A program made the translations under genes and the position numbers. From NCBI GenBank assembly GCA_947177675.1, contig CAMWVK010000032.1:1-9181 (forward strand): DNA of 9,181 nucleotides, written 5' to 3'. The notes under the pieces were generated by a model that ran no database searches, was not told the origin of the DNA, and saw nothing but the letters and a program-made list of their open reading frames with translations. The DNA comes from an uncultured Mucispirillum sp. Its GTDB lineage: Bacteria; Chrysiogenota; Deferribacteres; Deferribacterales; Mucispirillaceae. Positions 6,512-9,181 of the stretch are shown one piece after another. How positions within the stretch are numbered: the first letter of the stretch is position 1; each line of letters opens with the position of its first letter.

Positions 6512-7279
6512 TTACTTGGCTTTAGTAAGTATTTCTTTTGCAAGCTCTATATAACACTCTGTGCCTTTTGATTTTGCCTGATATAATATAATAGGCTTGC
6601 CAAAACTTGGAGCTTCACTTAATGCTACAGCTCTAGGCACTACTGTATTAAAAGCTTTATCAGGAAAATGCGTTTTAACCTGATTCATTACTTCTTTTGA
6701 AAGATTATTGCGGGCATCATACATAGTAAGAAGTATGCCTTCAATAATTAAATCAGGATTTAAATTTTCCTTAATTAAGTTAATTGTATTTATAAGCTGC
6801 CCTAAACCTTCCATAGCAAAATATTCACACTGCATAGGAATTAAAACTGAGCCTGCTGCAGTTAACGCATTAACAGTTAAAAGCCCTAATGATGGCGGAC
6901 AGTCTATTAATATATAATCATAATTTTCTTTTAATTCTGCAACAGCTCTTTTTAATTTTGTTTCCCTTGAAAGTTCTTGAATAAGCTCTACTTCTGCAGC
7001 AGAAAGCTCTATCCTTGCAGGAACTAAATCAAGCCCTTCTATTTCTGTATGGCAAAGTGCAGAATTAATATCAGCACCGTTCACTAAAACATCATAAATA
7101 TCATTTTCTATTTGGTCTGGCATTATGCCTAAACCACTAGTTGCATTCCCCTGAGGGTCAAAATCTATAAGCAAAACTCTAGCTTCTGCTACTGCAAGTG
7201 ATGCAGAAAGATTTACTGCTGTTGTTGTTTTGCCAACACCACCTTTCTGGTTAGCTACAGCTATAACCTTACAACTCAT
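6512..7279 (-). CDS. parA: Chromosome-partitioning ATPase ParA (Soj/MinD superfamily)
   Basis: A 255-residue chromosomal-type ParA without the N-terminal DNA-binding extension of plasmid type Ia proteins. The deviant Walker A box is KGGVGKTT (12-19) with the signature lysine K12. The switch segment is LLIDFDPQGNATSGLG (36-51) and Walker B is YILIDCPPS (122-130). It forms ATP-dependent dimers that bind DNA nonspecifically and are released by ParB, moving the origin region. It heads the block parA-parB-bactofilin-tpiA-secG, all in one direction with short gaps. The ATG is preceded by GGGGG about 11 nt upstream, a loose ribosome site. Confidence 0.98.
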   Translation of the reverse strand: MSCKVIAVANQKGGVGKTTTAVNLSASLAVAEARVLLIDFDPQGNATSGLGIMPDQIENDIYDVLVNGADINSALCHTEIEGLDLVPARIELSAAEVELIQELSRETKLKRAVAELKENYDYILIDCPPSLGLLTVNALTAAGSVLIPMQCEYFAMEGLGQLINTINLIKENLNPDLIIEGILLTMYDARNNLSKEVMNQVKTHFPDKAFNTVVPRAVALSEAPSFGKPIILYQAKSKGTECYIELAKEILTKAK

Positions 7280-7340
7280 GTAATTATCAGCCCCCTGTAT
7301 GTAACAACTTTTTCATATTTAAAGATAATATAATCTATAT

Positions 7341-7369
7341 CTAATATCACTATATTATGAAGCTTGCAA
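7341..7369 (-). promoter_or_regulatory. parA: Candidate sigma-70 promoter for the parAB block
   Basis: TTGCAA (7369-7364) as a -35 element, a 17-nt spacer, and TATTAG (7346-7341) as a -10 element, about 60 nt upstream of the parA ATG. Each matches the consensus at four of six positions. The region is very AT-rich, so chance matches are likely. It is the most plausible promoter in the 138-base gap between the diguanylate cyclase gene and parA. Confidence 0.35.
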
Positions 7370-7380
7370 GTTTTTCTTTT

Positions 7381-7398
7381 ATAAATTTATAAATTTAT
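7381..7398. repeat. 18-bp AT-only palindrome upstream of parA
   Basis: ATAAATTTATAAATTTAT is an exact reverse-complement palindrome in the gap between the diguanylate cyclase stop codon and parA. It could be an operator, or could weakly aid termination of the upstream gene. As it contains only A and T in AT-rich DNA it may be coincidental. Confidence 0.35.
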
Positions 7399-7417
7399 TT
7401 ATATTTTTACTAATTTG

Positions 7418-8779
7418 CTACACTTTTTTATAAAATCTATAACCATTTCTGCCTGATGTTTTTACCTGATAAAGTGTTTCATCTGCTTTTCTATATACTT
7501 CATCAAACTTTTTCTCATTATCCACATGACATATTCCAATACTGCATGTAACTTTTCTGTTATCTTCTAATGATATATTTGCTGCATCAAACTGAAATTC
7601 CTGTATTTTTCTCTCTATATCATTTTTATTTAATGACCTTGTAATAAATACCACAAACTCATCGCCTCCAAACCTTGAAACTAAACCATAAGCACCAAAA
7701 TGCTTTTCCAAAAATCTTGCAATACTAATTATTACATTATCACCTGTTAAATGACCATAGGTATCATTTATTCCTTTAAAATTATCAATATCTATCATTA
7801 TAAAATATGTATCTGGAAAATCTTTTTTATTATTTATCACAGTTGCACCATAGTCTACTGCCGTTGTTTTGCTGTATAAGCCTGTCATTAAGTCTTTATC
7901 TGCATTATTAATGTGATAGAAAGCATAAACTCTGTAAGATGTAATAAAAATACCTATTATATATGATATGGCAGCAACACCTATTAAAAACTGTATCTGT
8001 ATGTTTATAAACATAATCCGTGTCTGAAAGGGCAGTTCTATATCTGCAGCATTTACCACCATGATAGTCATATCATGCAGATGAAACATTAATGCAAGAA
8101 TAACTAAAAATAAAAAAAGCACAAAAAATGCACCTTCAATTTTAAGCCGCTTGGTATAATATGACTGCCTGCCTTCATCTAATATTTTTTCTATTTCTGC
8201 AAGCCGTTTATTTTTTGATATATACAGAGTTACACACATAATAACAGTTAAGAGAATTAATTGCAGCATTTCATTAACAGAAAATATGTTTCCTGTAATA
8301 TATTCTTCATTAATATGAGCTTTAGGGAAAAGATGTCCCATAGGAATAAGCACAAGAAGTGTATGTATTAATTGAGCAGTAATTGATAAAACAGTTACTT
8401 TTACATACTCATTAATTTTTACATTTTTAAATAAGGTAAAAAGCACACCAGAAGCAAATCCAAAAAGCATCCTTGCACCAAGAGCAGTATATATACTGCC
8501 TGCAATATTACCGCTTGAAAAAGGTGAAAATAAAGAGTCAAAATAGTCAACACCTGCCATTGACGCTTCCCATATACTTGTTATACCAAAAACAAAGCCT
8601 AAAAAAACACCTGCTCTTATGCCGTAAAAATAAGCTGCAGCTATTACAGGTATATACATTATTGTTGCACTGCCATAATGAACAAAACCTAAACCTGAAA
8701 ATGCCAGCACAAACTCTAAAGCTGTCAGTAATAAGATTTTATGACCATAAAACAATGGTTTTCCCTGTGTTTTTATCAT
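7418..8779 (-). CDS. Membrane diguanylate cyclase with an ECF S-component-like sensor region (GGDEF protein)
   Basis: A 453-residue membrane protein ending in a complete GGDEF domain (about 293-453): DKDLMTGLYSK (294-304), IDIDNFKGINDTYGHLTGDN (329-348) with the metal-binding aspartates, and the active-site motif RFGGDEF (369-375). It should make cyclic di-GMP from two GTP. The inhibitory I-site RxxD is absent (G-A-Y-G at the corresponding positions), so product feedback may be missing. The N-terminal half has about six membrane helices (13-32, 38-52, 56-70, 96-117, 127-147, 168-187). The run IPVIAAAYFYGIRAGVFLGF (43-62) resembles S components of ECF vitamin transporters. Two more helices (213-234, 261-281) flank a short external loop. 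The ATG has GGAG 7 nt upstream and its own divergent promoter. The GGDEF call is firm; the sensor homology is by eye. Confidence 0.9.
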   Translation of the reverse strand: MIKTQGKPLFYGHKILLLTALEFVLAFSGLGFVHYGSATIMYIPVIAAAYFYGIRAGVFLGFVFGITSIWEASMAGVDYFDSLFSPFSSGNIAGSIYTALGARMLFGFASGVLFTLFKNVKINEYVKVTVLSITAQLIHTLLVLIPMGHLFPKAHINEEYITGNIFSVNEMLQLILLTVIMCVTLYISKNKRLAEIEKILDEGRQSYYTKRLKIEGAFFVLFLFLVILALMFHLHDMTIMVVNAADIELPFQTRIMFINIQIQFLIGVAAISYIIGIFITSYRVYAFYHINNADKDLMTGLYSKTTAVDYGATVINNKKDFPDTYFIMIDIDNFKGINDTYGHLTGDNVIISIARFLEKHFGAYGLVSRFGGDEFVVFITRSLNKNDIERKIQEFQFDAANISLEDNRKVTCSIGICHVDNEKKFDEVYRKADETLYQVKTSGRNGYRFYKKV

Positions 8780-8809
8780 TTACTACTCCATAAGTCATTA
8801 TATATACAC

Positions 8810-8839
8810 ATTATACAATATTGCAACGAACTTTATCAG
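8810..8839 (-). promoter_or_regulatory. Candidate promoter of the diguanylate cyclase gene
   Basis: A perfect -10 element TATAAT (8815-8810) with CTGATA (8839-8834, four of six -35 matches) at 18-nt spacing. The -10 lies about 30 nt before the ATG at 8779, so the leader would be short and contain the GGAG ribosome site. The exact -10 makes this the best promoter candidate in the window. Confidence 0.5.
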
Positions 8840-8958
8840 GAATTAATATTTTTTAAAAATTTTTGTTTAAAATTCAAATTTTTATGTTTTTTTTTTTGAA
8901 AAAATTTATTATAAATATTGGCAGAAATTTATATACTATTATTTTTCAGGTGATTATT
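8840..8958. promoter_or_regulatory. AT-rich divergent intergenic region with a T11 tract
   Basis: This stretch is almost entirely A and T and separates the minus-strand cyclase from the plus-strand gene. It contains T11 at 8887-8897. Possible plus-strand -10 elements are TATAAA (8910-8915) and TATACT (8932-8937), but neither has a convincing -35 at the right distance, so no promoter is assigned. AGGTGA, 5 nt before the ATG at 8959, is the ribosome site of the plus-strand gene. Confidence 0.4.
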
Positions 8959-9181
8959 ATGAAGATTTCATGCAGAAAAAAAATCGCAGTTGATTCTAAA
9001 AAAGATGCCATATTAATACCAGTCTATAAAAATATACGCTCTTTAAGACTTATTACAGGCAAAAAGATAGATGATGAAATACAAAATATTATACAGTCAG
9101 ACTATTTTAACTTTGAAGAAAAAGAATCTAAAAGCTTTTATTCAGATGTTAATAAAAAACTAAAAAAAATATACATTATAC
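8959..9181 (+). CDS. N-terminal fragment, probable M17 leucyl aminopeptidase (PepA), cut by window end
   Basis: An open frame of 74 codons from ATG 8959 runs off the window. It begins MKISCRKKIAVDSKKDAILIP and includes GKKIDDEIQNIIQSDYF and KKLKKIYII. The order (a D-A-I-hydrophobic strand, then D-x-x-I-x-x-x-I-x-x-x-D-F/Y-F, then K-K-I-Y-I-I before the edge) fits the N-terminal macro-like domain of leucyl aminopeptidases, whose usual continuation is a Gly-Leu-Gly turn. The catalytic metal-binding domain lies outside the window, so function is unproven. The start is supported by AGGTGA 5 nt upstream. It is the only plus-strand gene and diverges from the GGDEF gene. Confidence 0.5.
   Translation, partial: MKISCRKKIAVDSKKDAILIPVYKNIRSLRLITGKKIDDEIQNIIQSDYFNFEEKESKSFYSDVNKKLKKIYII

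Noticed and set aside
8473..8793. Plus-strand open frame of 106 codons opposite the GGDEF gene
   Set aside because: Antisense to the membrane-helix part of the cyclase; its Leu/Gln/Lys content reflects the opposite-strand codons.
8918..8937. TTGGCA plus TATACT before the plus-strand gene as a promoter or sigma-54 site
   Set aside because: Spacing is only 8 nt, too short for sigma-70, and the GC of the sigma-54 -12 element is missing.
1..9181. CRISPR array, tRNA, rRNA, insertion sequence, canonical parS
   Set aside because: Looked for on both strands by eye; no regularly spaced repeats, no tRNA or rRNA signature, no transposase or terminal repeats, and no TGTTTCACGTGAAACA-like palindrome.

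Overview
This is an AT-rich bacterial window. Nine genes lie on the minus strand and one partial gene on the plus strand. The order parA-parB-bactofilin-tpiA-secG, the low GC and the GGDEF signalling protein suggest a low-GC member of the Deferribacterota (a Mucispirillum-like gut bacterium). That assignment is inference from gene order and base composition only. Campylobacterota also use poly-G tracts for phase variation, but this housekeeping gene order is not one I associate with them.

Layout, right to left along the dominant strand. At the right edge a plus-strand gene begins (8959 to the window end); it looks like the N-terminal domain of an M17 leucyl aminopeptidase. A 179-base AT-rich divergent region separates it from a minus-strand membrane diguanylate cyclase (7418-8779). 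The N-terminal half of that protein resembles the S component of an ECF vitamin transporter. Next comes a compact housekeeping block: parA (6512-7279), parB (5624-6493), a bactofilin (5244-5630, overlapping parB by 7 nt), tpiA (4434-5192), secG (3987-4346) and an orphan family-5 solute-binding lipoprotein (2310-3953).

The left 2.3 kb is a surface-glycan cassette with the same orientation and almost no intergenic space: an RgpF-like protein (1370-2287), an FdtA-type sugar 3,4-ketoisomerase (956-1366), an FdtC-type left-handed beta-helix acyltransferase (478-951) and a GT-D (DUF1792) glycosyltransferase (from 487 leftwards). FdtA and FdtC belong to the route to a dTDP-3-acetamido-3,6-dideoxyhexose (Fuc3NAc or Qui3NAc type). 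The aminotransferase FdtB that should act between them is not in the window. The RgpF-like and GT-D proteins would build or modify the glycan.

The most notable observation is three long G tracts (G10, G9, G9 on the coding strand). All are inside the glycan cassette and none is elsewhere in the window. The tract in the GT-D gene sits just after the catalytic DGE motif and currently breaks the frame at 83 codons. Adding one G restores the conserved reading frame ([15 protein letters not shown]...) with the spacing expected of the family. The other two tracts lie 10 and 6 nt upstream of the fdtC-like and rgpF-like start codons, where a Shine-Dalgarno sequence should be. This looks like a phase-variable glycan locus attached to an otherwise ordinary housekeeping operon. 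The GT-D gene may also carry a second lesion, an in-frame TAA at 18-20.
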